Source of the DNA: Gemmobacter aquarius
Lineage (GTDB): Bacteria > Pseudomonadota > Alphaproteobacteria > Rhodobacterales > Rhodobacteraceae
DNA length: 64,000 bases
NCBI RefSeq assembly: GCF_003060865.1
Contig: NZ_CP028918.1
Span: 70,001 to 134,000, forward strand
Reading direction: 5' to 3'
A program made the position numbers and the translations under genes. Position 1 is the stretch's first letter. Every line of letters begins with the position of its first letter. Below the pieces are notes generated by a model. The model did no database searches and was not told where the DNA came from. It worked only from the letters and a program-made list of their open reading frames with translations. This document shows positions 22,201-33,212 of the stretch, one piece after another.

Positions 22201-25200
22201 CTATGCCGATACGCAGGGCGACCAGATCGACGGGGCCGACGGTCCCAACGACGTGATCGACGCAGGGCAAGGCAATGACACGGTCGATGCCGGGCTTGGC
22301 AACGACACCGTCCTCGGCGGGGCGGGCAACGACAGCCTTGCAGGCAATGTCGGCAACGACAGCCTCGACGGCGGCGATGGCGAGGATACGGTTCAGGGCG
22401 GGGTCGGCGACGATACGGCTCTTGGTGGCCTTGGCAACGACAGCCTCGATGGCGGTGCTGGCGACGACAGCCTGACCGGCGGGGCGGGCAACGACAGCCT
22501 TGCGGGCGGCGACGGCAACGACCGGCTCGACGGCGGCGCGGACAACGACCTGCTGGCCGGCGGGCTTGGCAACGACACGGTGCTTGGCGGCGCGGGGGCG
22601 GATACGCTCTCGGGCGGGCCGGGGGCGGACAGCCTCGATGGCGGCGCGGGCGATGACGACCTGTCGGTTGGCGGGGCGGATACGGCTGCGGGCGGGGCGG
22701 GGGACGATGTCTTCACGCTCGATCCTACCGACACCGGCGCGGATGTGAACGCATCGGTGGACGGCGGGCTCGACGGGTTGTCGGGATCGCCGGAAGGGGC
22801 CGAGAACGGCAATGCGGGCGACGTGCTGGACCTGTCGGCGCTGACGGCGCCGCAGACGGTGATCTATGGGGCGAACCCCGAGACGGGCACGGTCAACGGG
22901 CTCGACGGCGACGCGGGTGTGGACATCGGCTTTGCCGAGATCGAGCGCGTGCTGACCGGCACGGGTGCCGATACGGTGAACGGCGGGGCGGCCACGGGTC
23001 CGATCGCGGTCGACACCGGGGCTGGCAATGACTCTGTCACCGGCGGCGCGGGCAATGATACGGTCGCGGCCGGCGACGGCAACGACGTGGTCGCGGCAGG
23101 CGCAGGGGACGATTCCGTCGCCGGTGGCGCGGGCGACGACACGCTCGACGGCGGGGCGGGCAACGACAGTATCGATGCGGGCACGGGCAACGACTCTGTC
23201 GCAGGCGGTCTGGGCAACGACACGGTTCTGGCCGGCGACGGCAACGACACGGTCGATGGCGGGGCGGGCGACGATTCTGTCGCCGGCGGCCTGGGCAACG
23301 ACAGCCTGACGGGCGGCGCGGGCGATGACACGCTGGCGGGCGACGAGGGCAACGACACGCTTGCCGGTGGCCTTGGCAACGACAGCCTTGGCGGCGGTGC
23401 GGGCGACGACTCGCTTGCCGGCAACGAGGGCAACGACACGCTGGCGGGTGGCGCGGGCAACGACGTGCTGGACGGCGGTGCGAATGACGACAGCCTGTCG
23501 GGCGGCGACGGCAACGACGCGCTTCTGGGTGGTGACGGCAACGACACGCTGGCGGGCGGGGCGGGGTCTGACACGCTGACGGGCGGTGCGGGCAATGACG
23601 TGCTCGACGGCGGCGCGAATGATGACGACTTTGTGCTGGGGGCTGGCGACAGCGCGCAGGGCGGTGCGGGGGACGACGAGTTCCGCTTCGATCCGGCGCA
23701 GTCGGGGACCGCGGGCATCACCTTGGTCGGCGGCGAGGCGGACGAGGAAGCGATCCTCGACGCAACCAACAACCCCGCAGGCCGCATCGGCGACGTGCTC
23801 GACCTGCGCGGGCTTGGCCCGGTGGCGCTGACCTTCACGGGTCCGGAAGCGGGCACGGCGACCTATCTGAACGGCACGGGCCAGCCTGTGACCATCACCT
23901 TCAGCGAGATCGAACAGGTCCTGCGCGACGGCGACGGCACGGTCGACGGCACGGCGGCGGGCGATCTGATGAACCCCGGCTACACCGATGCGCAGGGCGA
24001 CCGGATCGACGGCGCGGACGGGTTGAACGACGTGATCGCGGCAGGCGCGGGCGATGACACGGTCGATGCCGGTCTGGGTGACGACACGGTCACGGCCGGC
24101 ACCGGCAATGACAGCGTTGCGGGCAATGTCGGCAACGACAGCCTTGCGGGCGGCGACGGCAACGACAGCCTTGCGGGCGGCGATGGCAATGACACGCTGG
24201 CAGGCGATGCGGGCAACGACCTGCTTGCAGGCGGGCTTGGCAATGACACGGTGCTTGGCGGCGCGGGGGCGGATACGCTCTCGGGCGGGCCGGGGGCGGA
24301 CAGCCTCGATGGCGGCGCGGGCGATGACGACCTGTCGGTTGGCGGGGCGGATACGGCTGCGGGCGGGGCGGGGGACGATGTCTTCACGCTCGATCCTACC
24401 GACACCGGCGCGGATGTGAACGCGAGCGTGGATGGCGGGCTCGACGGGTTGTCGGGATCGCCGGAAGGGGCCGAGAACGGCAATGCGGGCGACGTGCTGG
24501 ACCTGTCGGCGCTGACGGCGCCGCAGACGGTGATCTATGGGGCGAACCCCGAGACGGGCACGGTCAACGGGCTCGACGGCGACGCGGGTGTGGACATCGG
24601 CTTTGCCGAGATCGAGCGCGTGCTGACCGGCACGGGTGCCGATACGGTGAACGGCGGGGCGGCCACGGGTCCGATCTCGGTCGACACCGGGGCTGGCAAT
24701 GACTCTGTCACCGGCGGCGCGGGCAATGATACGGTCGCGGCCGGCGACGGCAACGACGTGGTCGCGGCAGGCGCAGGGGACGATTCTGTCGCCGGTGGCG
24801 CGGGCGACGACACGCTCGACGGCGGGGCGGGCAACGACAGTATCGATGCGGGAACGGGCAACGACTCTGTCGCAGGCGGGCTTGGCAACGACACGGTTCT
24901 GGCCGGCGACGGCAACGACACGGTCGATGGCGGGGCGGGCGACGATTCTGTCGCCGGCGGCCTGGGCAACGACAGCCTGACGGGCGGCGCGGGCGATGAC
25001 ACGCTGGCGGGCGACGAGGGCAACGACACGCTTGCCGGTGGCCTTGGCAACGACAGCCTTGGCGGCGGCGCGGGCGACGACTCGCTTGCCGGCAACGAGG
25101 GCAACGACACGCTGGCGGGCGGCGCGGGCAACGACGTGCTGGACGGCGGTGCGAATGACGACAGCCTTTCGGGCGGCGACGGCAACGACGCGCTTCTGGG

Positions 25201-28200
25201 TGGTGACGGCAACGACACGCTGGCGGGCGATCCGGGCAACGACACGCTCGACGGCGGGCTTGGCGACGACAGCCTGAACGGCGGCGACGGCAACGACAGC
25301 CTGTCGGGCGGCGCGGGCGAGGACACGCTCTCGGGCGGTGCCGGATCGGACACGCTGGCAGGCGGGCTTGGCAACGACGTGCTGGCCGGTGGCGCGGGCG
25401 ACGACGACTTTGTGATGGGCGCGGGCGATCTTGCGCAGGGCGGCGACGGGGACGACGAGTTCTCGGTCGATCCCTCGCTTGCGGGCAGCAGCCCGATCAC
25501 CGTGGTGGGCGGCGAGGCGGGCGAAGAGGCTCTTCTCGATGCGACCAACAACCCTGCAGGGCGGATCGGCGACGTGCTCGACCTGCGCGGTCTGACCGAT
25601 GTGTCGGTGGTCTATACCAACCCCGACCCGATCACGGGCACCTCGGAGCAGGGCACGGCGAGCTATCGCAACACGGCGGGCCAGCTGGTCACGATCAGCT
25701 TCAGCGAGATCGAACAGGTGCTGACGGCGGCCAATGGCGTGGTCGAGGGCACGGGCGGTCCGGACCTGATGAACCCCGGCTATACCGATCCGCAGGGCGA
25801 CCAGATCGACGGCACGGACGGGCTGGACGATGCGGTCTCGGCGGGTGCCGGCAATGACACGATCAATGCCGGGCTTGGCAATGACACGGTCGATGCGGGC
25901 GACGGCAACGACAGCCTGTCGGGCGATGCGGGCAACGACAGCCTGTCTGGCGGCGCGGGCGACGACACGGTTGCGGGCGGGGTCGGCGACGATACGCTTG
26001 CCGGTGGCGCGGGCGCCGACAGCCTGTCGGGCGGCGATGGCAACGATGTGCTGGCGGGTGGCGATGGTCGCGACACGCTGGCCGGTGGCCTTGGTAACGA
26101 CAGCCTCGACGGCGGTGCGGACGATGACAGCCTCTCGGGCAACGAAGGCAACGACACGCTAATCGGCGGGCTTGGCAACGACACGCTGGACGGTGGCGCG
26201 GATGCCGACAGCCTGACCGGCGGTCTGGGCGACGACGTGGCGCTTGGCGGCGCGGGCGACGACACGCTGGCGGGCAACGACGGCGAAGACAGCCTGTCGG
26301 GTGGCGCGGGCAACGATGCGCTGGACGGCGGGCTTGGCAACGACACGCTCGACGGCGGGATCGGCAACGATGCGCTGGTGGCGGGTGCCGGCAACGACAG
26401 CCTCGTCGGCGGGCTGGGCGACGACAGCCTCGACGCCGGGGCTGGCAACGACACCTTGGCCGGCGGGGACGGCAACGACAGCCTGTCGGGCGGCGACGGG
26501 GCCGACCTTCTGTCTGGCGGCGAGGGCAATGATGTGCTCGGCGGCGGGCTTGGCGACGACGACTTCGTGCTGGGGGCTGGCGACAGCGCGCAGGGCGGCG
26601 ACGGCGACGACGAGTTCCGCTTCGACCCTGCGCTGGCGGGGACCGGCACGGTCACGGTCGTGGGCGGCGAGGCGGGCGAGGACCTGAGCGACCCGACCAA
26701 TGGCGGTTCGGGCGATGTGCTCGACCTGCGCGGGTTGGCCAATGTCGTGGTCAGCTTCACCGGCCCCGAGGCGGGCACGGCGAGCTACCAGAATGCGGCG
26801 GGCGGCACGGTGACGGTGCAGTTCTCCGAGATCGAGCGCGTGCTGGTCGACAGCAACGGCACGGTCGACGGCACGGCGGGCGGCGATCTGATGACGCCGA
26901 CCTCCGGTGCGGGCGGCGCGCCCTATGCCGATACGCAGGGCGACCAGATCGACGGGGCCGACGGTCCCAACGACGTGATCGACGCAGGGCAAGGCAATGA
27001 CACGGTCGATGCCGGGCTTGGCAACGACACCGTCCTCGGCGGGGCGGGCAACGACAGCCTTGCAGGCAATGTCGGCAACGACAGCCTCGACGGCGGCGAT
27101 GGCGAGGATACGGTTCAGGGCGGGGTCGGCGACGATACGGCTCTTGGTGGCCTTGGCAACGACAGCCTCGATGGCGGTGCTGGCGACGACAGCCTGACCG
27201 GCGGGGCGGGCAACGACAGCCTTGCGGGCGGCGACGGCAACGACCGGCTCGACGGCGGCGCGGACAACGACCTGCTGGCCGGCGGGCTTGGCAACGACAC
27301 GGTGCTTGGCGGCGCGGGGGCGGATACGCTCTCGGGCGGGCCGGGGGCGGACAGCCTCGATGGCGGCGCGGGCGATGACGACCTGTCGGTTGGCGGGGCG
27401 GATACGGCTGCGGGCGGGGCGGGGGACGATGTCTTCACGCTCGATCCTACCGACACCGGCGCGGATGTGAACGCATCGGTGGACGGCGGGCTCGACGGGT
27501 TGTCGGGATCGCCGGAAGGGGCCGAGAACGGCAATGCGGGCGACGTGCTGGACCTGTCGGCGCTGACGGCGCCGCAGACGGTGATCTATGGGGCGAACCC
27601 CGAGACGGGCACGGTCAACGGGCTCGACGGCGACGCGGGTGTGGACATCGGCTTTGCCGAGATCGAGCGCGTGCTGACCGGCACGGGTGCCGATACGGTG
27701 AACGGCGGGGCGGCCACGGGTCCGATCGCGGTCGACACCGGGGCTGGCAATGACTCTGTCACCGGCGGCGCGGGCAATGATACGGTCGCGGCCGGCGACG
27801 GCAACGACGTGGTCGCGGCAGGCGCAGGGGACGATTCCGTCGCCGGTGGCGCGGGCGACGACACGCTCGACGGCGGGGCGGGCAACGACAGTATCGATGC
27901 GGGCACGGGCAACGACTCTGTCGCAGGCGGTCTGGGCAACGACACGGTTCTGGCCGGCGACGGCAACGACACGGTCGATGGCGGGGCGGGCGACGATTCT
28001 GTCGCCGGCGGCCTGGGCAACGACAGCCTGACGGGCGGCGCGGGCGATGACACGCTGGCGGGCGACGAGGGCAACGACACGCTTGCCGGTGGCCTTGGCA
28101 ACGACAGCCTTGGCGGCGGTGCGGGCGACGACTCGCTTGCCGGCAACGAGGGCAACGACACGCTGGCGGGTGGCGCGGGCAACGACGTGCTGGACGGCGG

Positions 28201-30709
28201 TGCGAATGACGACAGCCTGTCGGGCGGCGACGGCAACGACGCGCTTCTGGGTGGTGACGGCAACGACACGCTGGCGGGCGGGGCGGGGTCTGACACGCTG
28301 ACGGGCGGTGCGGGCAATGACGTGCTCGACGGCGGCGCGAATGACGACGACTTCGTGCTGGGGGCTGGCGACAGCGCGCAGGGCGGTGCGGGGGACGACG
28401 AGTTCCGCTTCGATCCGGCGCAGTCGGGGACCGCGGGCATCACCTTGGTCGGCGGCGAGGCGGACGAGGAAGCGATCCTCGACGCAACCAACAACCCCGC
28501 AGGCCGCATCGGCGACGTGCTCGACCTGCGCGGGCTGACCGATGTGTCGGTGGTCTACGACCAGACCGATCCGAGCTGGAACGGGACCACCTCGGAAAGC
28601 GGCACGGCGACCTATCTGAACGGCGCTGGCCTGCCGGTCACGATTACCTTCAGCCAGATCGAACAGGTTCTGCGTTCGGCCGATGGTGTGGTGGACGGGA
28701 CGGCGGGCGACGATGCGATGCCGGTCGGCTTTACCGACGCGCAGGGCGACCAGATCGACGGGGCCGATGGCAACGACGATGTGATCGCAGCGGGTGCGGG
28801 CAACGATACGGTCAGCGCCGGTCTGGGCAATGACACGGTCAATGCCGGCACGGGCAACGACAGCGTCGGCGGCGGGGCGGGCAATGACAGCCTGTCGGGC
28901 GAAGCCGGAAGCGACACGCTGTCGGGCGATGCGGGCGACGATACGCTGGCCGGCGGGCTTGGCGATGACAGCCTGATCGGCGGCGGTGGCAACGACAGCC
29001 TCGACGGTGGCGGCAGCAACGATACGCTCGACGGTGGCGCCGGGGATGACACGCTGATCGGCGGGGACGGCGACGATACCCTGACCGGCGGCACCGGCAA
29101 CGACACGATGATCGGGGGGGCGGGCAACGACTCGATCCTCGGTGGGGATGGTCGCGAGCTTGTCGATGCTGGCGACGGGGATGACATCATCAACACCCGC
29201 GCCCCGACCGCGACGCCGGACAACGCGCTGGCGGCTTCGGATGCCGATCCGTTCAACGACCGCGACACGGTGTTTGGTGGCCTTGGCAACGACACGATCC
29301 TGACCGGCGACGATGCCGACCAGATCACGGCGGGCGGCGGCAACGACTCGATCGATGCGGGGGCGGACAACGACCTCGTGTTCGGTGGGGCGGGCAATGA
29401 CACGATTCTGGGCGACGAGGGGGCCGACAGCCTCGACGGCGGCGCGGGGGATGACCTGATCTACGGCGGCGTGGCCGGTACGACGCCTGCCGATCTGGCC
29501 AATGACGGAACCGACCCGCTGCCGGCAAACAATGCCGACACGCTGGCCGGTGGTGACGGCAACGACACCATCTTCGGCTTCGACGACAACGACCTGCTGC
29601 AGGGCGGGGCGGGCAACGACAGTCTGGATGGCGGCATCGACGACGACACGCTGCAAGGCGGGGCCGGAGCCGATACGCTGCAGGGCGGGGCCGGCAAAGA
29701 CCTGCTGCAAGGCGATGACGGCAACGACAGCCTGATCGGCGGCGCGGGTGACGATACTCTGACGGGCGGTGCCGGGGTCGACACGCTGACCGGCGGGGCG
29801 GGGGCGGATGCCTTCGTGGCCGACGGCACGACGCCAGACCTGATCACCGACTTCGATGCGGTGACGGGGATCGGCGGAGGGGCGAACCCGTCGCGGACCG
29901 ACAACGACTTCGTCGATCTGTCGCAGCTCTACAACGATGCCAGGCTCGCGGCCTATAACACCGCGAACCCGACGGCGACCTTTGCCAATGCCATGGGTTG
30001 GCTGCGGTCCGACCTTGCCGATGACGGTGTGCTGCAAGGCGCGGGCGGCCTGCAGATCCAGAACGCGGGGGCTACGGTCGACGCAAATCTGCTCAACGCC
30101 GAGAATACGGCGGTGGTCTGCTTCGTCGCGGGCACGAAGATCATGACGGCCGAGGGCGAGTTCGAGATCGACCTGCTGCAACCGGGCGATCTGGTGCTCA
30201 CGGTCGACCACGGCTACCAGCCGATCCGCTGGATCGGGTCGTCCAAGGTTCAGGCCAAGGGCAAACTGGCACCGATCGTGATCGAGGCAGGCGCCTTGGG
30301 CAACCACAGCCGGCTCAAGGTCAGCCCGCAGCACCGCATGCTGCTGTCGGGTTGGCAGGCCGAACTGCTGTTCGACGAGGCCGAGGTTCTGGTGGCGGCG
30401 AAGATGCTGCTGAACGACCAGACGATCCGGCGCGAGGAAGGCGGCGAGGTCGAGTACTTCCACATGCTGTTCGATGCCCACGAACTCGTCTGGGCCGAAG
30501 GCTGCCTGTCGGAAAGCTTCCACCCCGGCCACGTCGGCTGGGGAGCACTGGCCGAAGCCGCAAGGGACGAAATCCTGACGCTCTTCCCGCAACTGGAAGA
30601 CGGCGCCTTCGACGAATACGGCCCAAGCGCACGCAGAAGCCTGACAGCCAAGGAAGCCGAAGTGGCACGCGAGTTCATGATCGAACAGAAACTCGGGGCA
30701 GCGGAATAA
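15692..30709 (+). CDS. Giant RTX calcium-binding protein, C-terminal part with Hint domain
   Basis: This continues the RTX reading frame after the one-base deletion; the indicated start is only the first ATG in frame, not a real initiation site. It contains the rest of three near-identical 1,574-residue units. A degenerate set of RTX repeats follows (28.7-29.8 kb), then a linker with the T1SS-type region [19 protein letters not shown]-terminal Hint (hedgehog/intein-type) domain starts at about 30117 with [16 protein letters not shown] and [19 protein letters not shown], and includes SPQHRMLL. Hint domains of this kind close many Rhodobacteraceae RTX proteins, and their cleavage or attachment role is not settled. 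The product is presumably secreted or cell-surface bound and may serve in adhesion or biofilm. No type I secretion genes occur in the window. Confidence 0.85.
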   Translation: MLDGGANDDSLSGGDGNDALLGGDGNDTLAGDPGNDTLDGGLGDDSLNGGDGNDSLSGGAGEDTLSGGAGSDTLAGGLGNDVLAGGAGDDDFVMGAGDLAQGGDGDDEFSVDPSLAGSSPITVVGGEAGEEALLDATNNPAGRIGDVLDLRGLTDVSVVYTNPDPITGTSEQGTASYRNTAGQLVTISFSEIEQVLTAANGVVEGTGGPDLMNPGYTDPQGDQIDGTDGLDDAVSAGAGNDTINAGLGNDTVDAGDGNDSLSGDAGNDSLSGGAGDDTVAGGVGDDTLAGGAGADSLSGGDGNDVLAGGDGRDTLAGGLGNDSLDGGADDDSLSGNEGNDTLIGGLGNDTLDGGADADSLTGGLGDDVALGGAGDDTLAGNDGEDSLSGGAGNDALDGGLGNDTLDGGIGNDALVAGAGNDSLVGGLGDDSLDAGAGNDTLAGGDGNDSLSGGDGADLLSGGEGNDVLGGGLGDDDFVLGAGDSAQGGDGDDEFRFDPALAGTGTVTVVGGEAGEDLSDPTNGGSGDVLDLRGLANVVVSFTGPEAGTASYQNAAGGTVTVQFSEIERVLVDSNGTVDGTAGGDLMTPTSGAGGAPYADTQGDQIDGADGPNDVIDAGQGNDTVDAGLGNDTVLGGAGNDSLAGNVGNDSLDGGDGEDTVQGGVGDDTALGGLGNDSLDGGAGDDSLTGGAGNDSLAGGDGNDRLDGGADNDLLAGGLGNDTVLGGAGADTLSGGPGADSLDGGAGDDDLSVGGADTAAGGAGDDVFTLDPTDTGADVNASVDGGLDGLSGSPEGAENGNAGDVLDLSALTAPQTVIYGANPETGTVNGLDGDAGVDIGFAEIERVLTGTGADTVNGGAATGPIAVDTGAGNDSVTGGAGNDTVAAGDGNDVVAAGAGDDSVAGGAGDDTLDGGAGNDSIDAGTGNDSVAGGLGNDTVLAGDGNDTVDGGAGDDSVAGGLGNDSLTGGAGDDTLAGDEGNDTLAGGLGNDSLGGGAGDDSLAGNEGNDTLAGGAGNDVLDGGANDDSLSGGDGNDALLGGDGNDTLAGGAGSDTLTGGAGNDVLDGGANDDDFVLGAGDSAQGGAGDDEFRFDPAQSGTAGITLVGGEADEEAILDATNNPAGRIGDVLDLRGLGPVALTFTGPEAGTATYLNGTGQPVTITFSEIEQVLRDGDGTVDGTAAGDLMNPGYTDAQGDRIDGADGLNDVIAAGAGDDTVDAGLGDDTVTAGTGNDSVAGNVGNDSLAGGDGNDSLDGGDGNDTLAGDAGNDLLAGGLGNDTVLGGAGADTLSGGPGADSLDGGAGDDDLSVGGADTAAGGAGDDVFTLDPTDTGADVNASVDGGLDGLSGSPEGAENGNAGDVLDLSALTAPQTVIYGANPETGTVNGLDGDAGVDIGFAEIERVLTGTGADTVNGGAATGPIAVDTGAGNDSVTGGAGNDTVAAGDGNDVVAAGAGDDSVAGGAGDDTLDGGAGNDSIDAGTGNDSVAGGLGNDTVLAGDGNDTVDGGAGDDSVAGGLGNDSLTGGAGDDTLAGDEGNDTLAGGLGNDSLGGGAGDDSLAGNEGNDTLAGGAGNDVLDGGANDDSLSGGDGNDALLGGDGNDTLAGDPGNDTLDGGLGDDSLNGGDGNDSLSGGAGEDTLSGGAGSDTLAGGLGNDVLAGGAGDDDFVMGAGDLAQGGDGDDEFSVDPSLAGSSPITVVGGEAGEEALLDATNNPAGRIGDVLDLRGLTDVSVVYTNPDPITGTSEQGTASYRNTAGQLVTISFSEIEQVLTAANGVVEGTGGPDLMNPGYTDPQGDQIDGTDGLDDAVSAGAGNDTINAGLGNDTVDAGDGNDSLSGDAGNDSLSGGAGDDTVAGGVGDDTLAGGAGADSLSGGDGNDVLAGGDGRDTLAGGLGNDSLDGGADDDSLSGNEGNDTLIGGIGNDTLDGGADADSLTGGLGDDVALGGAGDDTLAGNDGEDSLSGGAGNDALDGGLGNDTLDGGIGNDALVAGAGNDSLVGGLGDDSLDAGAGNDTLAGGDGNDSLSGGDGADLLSGGEGNDVLGGGLGDDDFVLGAGDSAQGGDGDDEFRFDPALAGTGTVTVVGGEAGEDLSDPTNGGSGDVLDLRGLANVVVSFTGPEAGTASYQNAAGGTVTVQFSEIERVLVDSNGTVDGTAGGDLMTPTSGAGGAPYADTQGDQIDGADGPNDVIDAGQGNDTVDAGLGNDTVLGGAGNDSLAGNVGNDSLDGGDGEDTVQGGVGDDTALGGLGNDSLDGGAGDDSLTGGAGNDSLAGGDGNDRLDGGADNDLLAGGLGNDTVLGGAGADTLSGGPGADSLDGGAGDDDLSVGGADTAAGGAGDDVFTLDPTDTGADVNASVDGGLDGLSGSPEGAENGNAGDVLDLSALTAPQTVIYGANPETGTVNGLDGDAGVDIGFAEIERVLTGTGADTVNGGAATGPIAVDTGAGNDSVTGGAGNDTVAAGDGNDVVAAGAGDDSVAGGAGDDTLDGGAGNDSIDAGTGNDSVAGGLGNDTVLAGDGNDTVDGGAGDDSVAGGLGNDSLTGGAGDDTLAGDEGNDTLAGGLGNDSLGGGAGDDSLAGNEGNDTLAGGAGNDVLDGGANDDSLSGGDGNDALLGGDGNDTLAGGAGSDTLTGGAGNDVLDGGANDDDFVLGAGDSAQGGAGDDEFRFDPAQSGTAGITLVGGEADEEAILDATNNPAGRIGDVLDLRGLGPVALTFTGPEAGTATYLNGTGQPVTITFSEIEQVLRDGDGTVDGTAAGDLMNPGYTDAQGDRIDGADGLNDVIAAGAGDDTVDAGLGDDTVTAGTGNDSVAGNVGNDSLAGGDGNDSLAGGDGNDTLAGDAGNDLLAGGLGNDTVLGGAGADTLSGGPGADSLDGGAGDDDLSVGGADTAAGGAGDDVFTLDPTDTGADVNASVDGGLDGLSGSPEGAENGNAGDVLDLSALTAPQTVIYGANPETGTVNGLDGDAGVDIGFAEIERVLTGTGADTVNGGAATGPISVDTGAGNDSVTGGAGNDTVAAGDGNDVVAAGAGDDSVAGGAGDDTLDGGAGNDSIDAGTGNDSVAGGLGNDTVLAGDGNDTVDGGAGDDSVAGGLGNDSLTGGAGDDTLAGDEGNDTLAGGLGNDSLGGGAGDDSLAGNEGNDTLAGGAGNDVLDGGANDDSLSGGDGNDALLGGDGNDTLAGDPGNDTLDGGLGDDSLNGGDGNDSLSGGAGEDTLSGGAGSDTLAGGLGNDVLAGGAGDDDFVMGAGDLAQGGDGDDEFSVDPSLAGSSPITVVGGEAGEEALLDATNNPAGRIGDVLDLRGLTDVSVVYTNPDPITGTSEQGTASYRNTAGQLVTISFSEIEQVLTAANGVVEGTGGPDLMNPGYTDPQGDQIDGTDGLDDAVSAGAGNDTINAGLGNDTVDAGDGNDSLSGDAGNDSLSGGAGDDTVAGGVGDDTLAGGAGADSLSGGDGNDVLAGGDGRDTLAGGLGNDSLDGGADDDSLSGNEGNDTLIGGLGNDTLDGGADADSLTGGLGDDVALGGAGDDTLAGNDGEDSLSGGAGNDALDGGLGNDTLDGGIGNDALVAGAGNDSLVGGLGDDSLDAGAGNDTLAGGDGNDSLSGGDGADLLSGGEGNDVLGGGLGDDDFVLGAGDSAQGGDGDDEFRFDPALAGTGTVTVVGGEAGEDLSDPTNGGSGDVLDLRGLANVVVSFTGPEAGTASYQNAAGGTVTVQFSEIERVLVDSNGTVDGTAGGDLMTPTSGAGGAPYADTQGDQIDGADGPNDVIDAGQGNDTVDAGLGNDTVLGGAGNDSLAGNVGNDSLDGGDGEDTVQGGVGDDTALGGLGNDSLDGGAGDDSLTGGAGNDSLAGGDGNDRLDGGADNDLLAGGLGNDTVLGGAGADTLSGGPGADSLDGGAGDDDLSVGGADTAAGGAGDDVFTLDPTDTGADVNASVDGGLDGLSGSPEGAENGNAGDVLDLSALTAPQTVIYGANPETGTVNGLDGDAGVDIGFAEIERVLTGTGADTVNGGAATGPIAVDTGAGNDSVTGGAGNDTVAAGDGNDVVAAGAGDDSVAGGAGDDTLDGGAGNDSIDAGTGNDSVAGGLGNDTVLAGDGNDTVDGGAGDDSVAGGLGNDSLTGGAGDDTLAGDEGNDTLAGGLGNDSLGGGAGDDSLAGNEGNDTLAGGAGNDVLDGGANDDSLSGGDGNDALLGGDGNDTLAGGAGSDTLTGGAGNDVLDGGANDDDFVLGAGDSAQGGAGDDEFRFDPAQSGTAGITLVGGEADEEAILDATNNPAGRIGDVLDLRGLTDVSVVYDQTDPSWNGTTSESGTATYLNGAGLPVTITFSQIEQVLRSADGVVDGTAGDDAMPVGFTDAQGDQIDGADGNDDVIAAGAGNDTVSAGLGNDTVNAGTGNDSVGGGAGNDSLSGEAGSDTLSGDAGDDTLAGGLGDDSLIGGGGNDSLDGGGSNDTLDGGAGDDTLIGGDGDDTLTGGTGNDTMIGGAGNDSILGGDGRELVDAGDGDDIINTRAPTATPDNALAASDADPFNDRDTVFGGLGNDTILTGDDADQITAGGGNDSIDAGADNDLVFGGAGNDTILGDEGADSLDGGAGDDLIYGGVAGTTPADLANDGTDPLPANNADTLAGGDGNDTIFGFDDNDLLQGGAGNDSLDGGIDDDTLQGGAGADTLQGGAGKDLLQGDDGNDSLIGGAGDDTLTGGAGVDTLTGGAGADAFVADGTTPDLITDFDAVTGIGGGANPSRTDNDFVDLSQLYNDARLAAYNTANPTATFANAMGWLRSDLADDGVLQGAGGLQIQNAGATVDANLLNAENTAVVCFVAGTKIMTAEGEFEIDLLQPGDLVLTVDHGYQPIRWIGSSKVQAKGKLAPIVIEAGALGNHSRLKVSPQHRMLLSGWQAELLFDEAEVLVAAKMLLNDQTIRREEGGEVEYFHMLFDAHELVWAEGCLSESFHPGHVGWGALAEAARDEILTLFPQLEDGAFDEYGPSARRSLTAKEAEVAREFMIEQKLGAAE
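19226..23947 (+). repeat. 4.72-kb tandem unit, copy 2
   Basis: A 4,722-bp (1,574-codon) unit nearly identical in DNA to copies 1 and 3, including synonymous positions. Sparse differences are visible, for example ggcgggatcggc at about 21444 where copies 1 and 3 read ggcgggcttggc, and a gacagtctcgat for gacagcctcgat near 19577. Confidence 0.95.
23948..28536 (+). repeat. 4.72-kb tandem unit, copy 3 (truncated by 133 bp)
   Basis: Matches copy 2 at an offset of exactly 4,722 bp up to position 28536, inside the segment encoding DVLDLRGL. There it switches to a different ending ([16 protein letters not shown]), resembling the [11 protein letters not shown] version found in the middle of each unit. 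The switch point looks like a recombination junction between submodules. Confidence 0.93.
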
Positions 30710-30716
30710 CGAAACA

Positions 30717-30745
30717 CCCCCGCCAGAGCGATCTGGCGGGGGTTT
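30717..30745 (+). terminator. rho-independent terminator of the RTX gene
   Basis: A perfect 10-bp stem cccccgccag (30717-30726) / ctggcggggg (30733-30742), 6-nt loop and a short TTT tail, 7 nt after the stop codon at 30707-30709. Confidence 0.9.
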
Positions 30746-30793
30746 ACAGTTTTGGCCGGAAAGGCGCTTTTGCGGGCTATGCCTGCCGCCAGA

Positions 30794-31369
30794 TTAACCT
30801 GTCGTCTTGGTGAACAGGATCCATTCGGTCGCGTCGACCGCCCAGTCGCCCTTTACCACCGGTCGCCTCGCCACTTCACCGTAGCCCTTTGCCTGATAGA
30901 GGCGAAGCGCATCGCGGTGGGTATCGGCTGCAATCAGGCTGATCCTGCGGTGACCGGCTTCTTGCGCCACGGTTTCTGCCTGGTCGAGCAGCGCCGAACC
31001 ACACCCCTTACCGCGAAACCCGTCATAGGTGGCAAGCACGTTCAGATACCATGATCCGGGGGCGAGCGCCTCGAGTTCGAGGAGCGGCACGAAGATCGGC
31101 GGGGTATCCGGGGCGATGGGAGAAGGTTCGTCTTCGGCCGGATAGCCAAGCAGGCACGCGGCGACAGCACCGTCAATTTCGACCAACCACGCGTTACGAA
31201 ACGAGAAATTCCCGGTTTCGCGGGTTGCGCGTTCCCTGCCGTAGGCAAGCGGATCGCCGCTTTCACCGACCGATTTCGTCCAGAAATGCAGCGGCAGATC
31301 GTCGGCCGCCATGTTGATGAACCGCACCAGATGGTCGGCATCCGATGGTGTCGCTTGGCGGATTTTCAT
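30794..31369 (-). CDS. GNAT-family N-acetyltransferase
   Basis: 191 residues. It begins MKIRQATPSDADHLVRFI, the usual beta1-alpha1 opening of GNAT enzymes. The acetyl-CoA-binding motif A is visible as LNVLATYDGFRGKGCGSALLDQAE (about 107-130) with the RGKGCG pyrophosphate loop, followed by ISLIAADTHRDALRLYQAKGY. It is cytoplasmic, and its acceptor (amine, peptide or antibiotic) cannot be told from sequence. It stands alone, convergent with the RTX gene across its terminator and divergent from the cupin gene. Confidence 0.87.
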   Translation of the reverse strand: MKIRQATPSDADHLVRFINMAADDLPLHFWTKSVGESGDPLAYGRERATRETGNFSFRNAWLVEIDGAVAACLLGYPAEDEPSPIAPDTPPIFVPLLELEALAPGSWYLNVLATYDGFRGKGCGSALLDQAETVAQEAGHRRISLIAADTHRDALRLYQAKGYGEVARRPVVKGDWAVDATEWILFTKTTG

Positions 31370-31495
31370 GTCTGGCCTTTCCCTATCCTGCTTTACCAGT
31401 TTGCCCGGTGCGCAGCCGAGTTCAAGGGCAGGTCGCCCTTGTCAGGCTGCAGGACGAGACGTAGGACGGACGGGCGACATTCAGGAGGAATTGAG

Positions 31496-31849
31496 ATGAG
31501 CGACATGGTTTTCCGCTTCCCCGCGCCCGGCCCCGAGCCGATGGTGACCGACCTCGAAGGTTGGACAAAGACCGAGGGCAACCCGACGATGAAGACTTGG
31601 GTGCAGCACACCACGCTCGACGGCAGCGTGATCAGCGGCACATGGGAAGCCACGCTCGGCACATGGCACGCAAAGTACAAATTCTACGAATTTGTCCACC
31701 TGATCGAGGGGCAGATCACCATTACCCCCGATGGCGGCGCGCCGGTGACGATGGGGCCGGGCGATGCCTTTGCCGTCGAGGCGGGTTTCAGCGGCACGTG
31801 GAAGATCGAAAAGCCTGTGCGTAAACATTTCTGCATCAAGCTGAAATAG
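31496..31849 (+). CDS. Small cupin-domain protein (cupin_3/DUF861-type)
   Basis: 117 residues from ATG 31496, chosen because aggagg lies at 31483-31488 with good spacing; longer in-frame starts lack such a site. One cupin barrel is seen: SGTWEATLGTWHAKYKFYEFVHLIEGQITIT (motif 1, with E replacing part of the metal triad) and GPGDAFAVEAGFSGTWKI (motif 2). Ending KHFCIKLK is typical of this small family, which often lies beside amine, purine or amino-acid catabolic genes. It might be an enzyme of ureidoglycolate type or a binding protein. The gene is single and convergent with pcaF (20-nt gap). Confidence 0.8.
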   Translation: MSDMVFRFPAPGPEPMVTDLEGWTKTEGNPTMKTWVQHTTLDGSVISGTWEATLGTWHAKYKFYEFVHLIEGQITITPDGGAPVTMGPGDAFAVEAGFSGTWKIEKPVRKHFCIKLK

Positions 31850-31869
31850 CCCCCGCGTCGGCCCTTCGC

Positions 31870-33069
31870 TCAGACCCGTTCCAGCGCGATGCTGATTCCC
31901 TGACCGACGCCGATGCACATGGTGGAAAGCGACCGCTTGCCCCCGGTCTCGTGCAGTTCCAGCGCCGCCGTTCCGGTGATCCGCGCGCCGGACATGCCGA
32001 GCGGATGGCCCAGTGCGATCGCTCCGCCGTTGCGGTTCACGCGCCGGTCGTCGTCGGCGATGCCGAGTTGGCGCAGCGTGGCGATGCCTTGGGCGGCAAA
32101 GGCTTCGTTGAGTTCGATCACGTCGAAATCGGCGGGTCCAAGGCCAAGGCGGGCCATCAGTTTCTCGCTTGCGGGTGCGGGGCCGATGCCCATGATGCGC
32201 GGCGCAACGCCTGCGGTCGCCCCGCCGAGGATGCGGGCGAGGGGGCGCAGGCCGTGCCGTTTCATCGCGGCTTCCGAGGCGATGACCAGCGCCGCCGCGC
32301 CGTCGTTCACGCCGCTCGCATTGCCCGCCGTGACCGAGCCGTTCGGAAACAGCGGTCTGAGCTTGGCCAGCGCCTCGATCGTGGTGGCGCGGGGGTGTTC
32401 GTCCTGGGCCACGGCCAGCGGATCGCCCTTGCGCTGCGCAACGGTGACGGGGGTGATTTCCCGCGCCAACCGCCCGCTGGCCTGTGCGGCGGCCGCCTTG
32501 TTCTGGCTGGCAAGCGCCATCGCGTCCTGCGCGTCGCGGTCGATGCCAAAGTCATCTGCCACGTTCTGCCCCGTCTGCGGCATCGAATCGGTGCCATGGG
32601 CGGCCTGCATCGCCGGGTTCACAAAACGCCAGCCGATGGTGGTGTCGTAAATCTCGGCATTGCGGGAAAAGGCGGTGTCTGCCTTGGGCATGACAAAGGG
32701 CGCGCGCGACATGCTTTCGACGCCGCCTGCGATCATCAGATGCGCCTCGCCCGCCGCGATCTGGCGTGCAGCGACCAGCACGGCGTCCATCCCCGACCCG
32801 CACAGACGGTTGATCGTCGTCCCGGTCACCGACACGGGCAAGCCCGCAAGCAGGGCCGACATCCGTGCCACGTTGCGGTTATCCTCGCCCGCCTGATTGG
32901 CGCAGCCGAAGATCACATCGTCCACCGCGTCCCAGTCGACGCCGCCGTTGCGCGCCATCAGCGCCCGCAGCGGCACAGCGCCCAGATCATCGGCACGGAC
33001 CGAAGACAGCGCCCCGCCGAAGCGGCCGATGGGCGTGCGGATATAGTCGCAGATATAAACGGGGGTCAT
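31870..33069 (-). CDS. pcaF: 3-oxoadipyl-CoA/acetyl-CoA acyltransferase (thiolase), PcaF-like
   Basis: 399 residues, normal for a degradative thiolase. The acyl-accepting cysteine is C90 (TINRLCGSGMDAV), the general-base histidine H355 (GGAIALGHPLGMSGAR) and the second cysteine C385 (MCIGVGQG). The N-terminus VYICDYIRTPIGRFGGALSSVRADDL matches beta-ketoadipyl-CoA thiolases, which cut 3-oxoadipyl-CoA to succinyl-CoA and acetyl-CoA in aromatic degradation. No pcaIJ or other pca genes are adjacent, so a general 3-ketoacyl-CoA thiolase cannot be excluded. It appears to be a single-gene unit. Confidence 0.82.
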   Translation of the reverse strand: MTPVYICDYIRTPIGRFGGALSSVRADDLGAVPLRALMARNGGVDWDAVDDVIFGCANQAGEDNRNVARMSALLAGLPVSVTGTTINRLCGSGMDAVLVAARQIAAGEAHLMIAGGVESMSRAPFVMPKADTAFSRNAEIYDTTIGWRFVNPAMQAAHGTDSMPQTGQNVADDFGIDRDAQDAMALASQNKAAAAQASGRLAREITPVTVAQRKGDPLAVAQDEHPRATTIEALAKLRPLFPNGSVTAGNASGVNDGAAALVIASEAAMKRHGLRPLARILGGATAGVAPRIMGIGPAPASEKLMARLGLGPADFDVIELNEAFAAQGIATLRQLGIADDDRRVNRNGGAIALGHPLGMSGARITGTAALELHETGGKRSLSTMCIGVGQGISIALERV

Positions 33070-33178
33070 TCAAAGCTCCGGAACGGACAGGTCGACAACG
33101 GGCGCGGGCACCAGCATTTCCGCCCCTGTCACCGATTGCAAGCCGTTCGCCGGAAGCGAAGGAAGCTTTTCGAGTAGC

Positions 33179-33202
33179 GGGCGGCGCATCGCTGCGCCGC
33201 CC
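33179..33202 (-). terminator. Strong hairpin downstream of pstS
   Basis: A perfect 10-bp GC stem gggcggcgca (33179-33188) / tgcgccgccc (33193-33202) with a TCGC loop, 11 nt past the pstS stop on the minus strand. No U-tract follows, so it may stabilise the mRNA or act with Rho rather than as a full intrinsic terminator. Confidence 0.55.
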
Positions 33203-33212
33203 CCTTGGTCAT

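Noticed and set aside
13250..29800. CRISPR-like regularly spaced repeats
   Set aside because: The repetition is codon-phased (27-nt RTX nonapeptide units), without identical repeats separated by unique spacers, and lies in an open reading frame.
26159..30592. Minus-strand open frame of 1,477 codons opposite the RTX gene, and similar antisense frames repeating every 4,722 bp
   Set aside because: It is the by-product of biased GC-rich RTX codons on the other strand. The translation is low-complexity valine/alanine/arginine repeat with no domain, and it recurs only because the DNA repeats.
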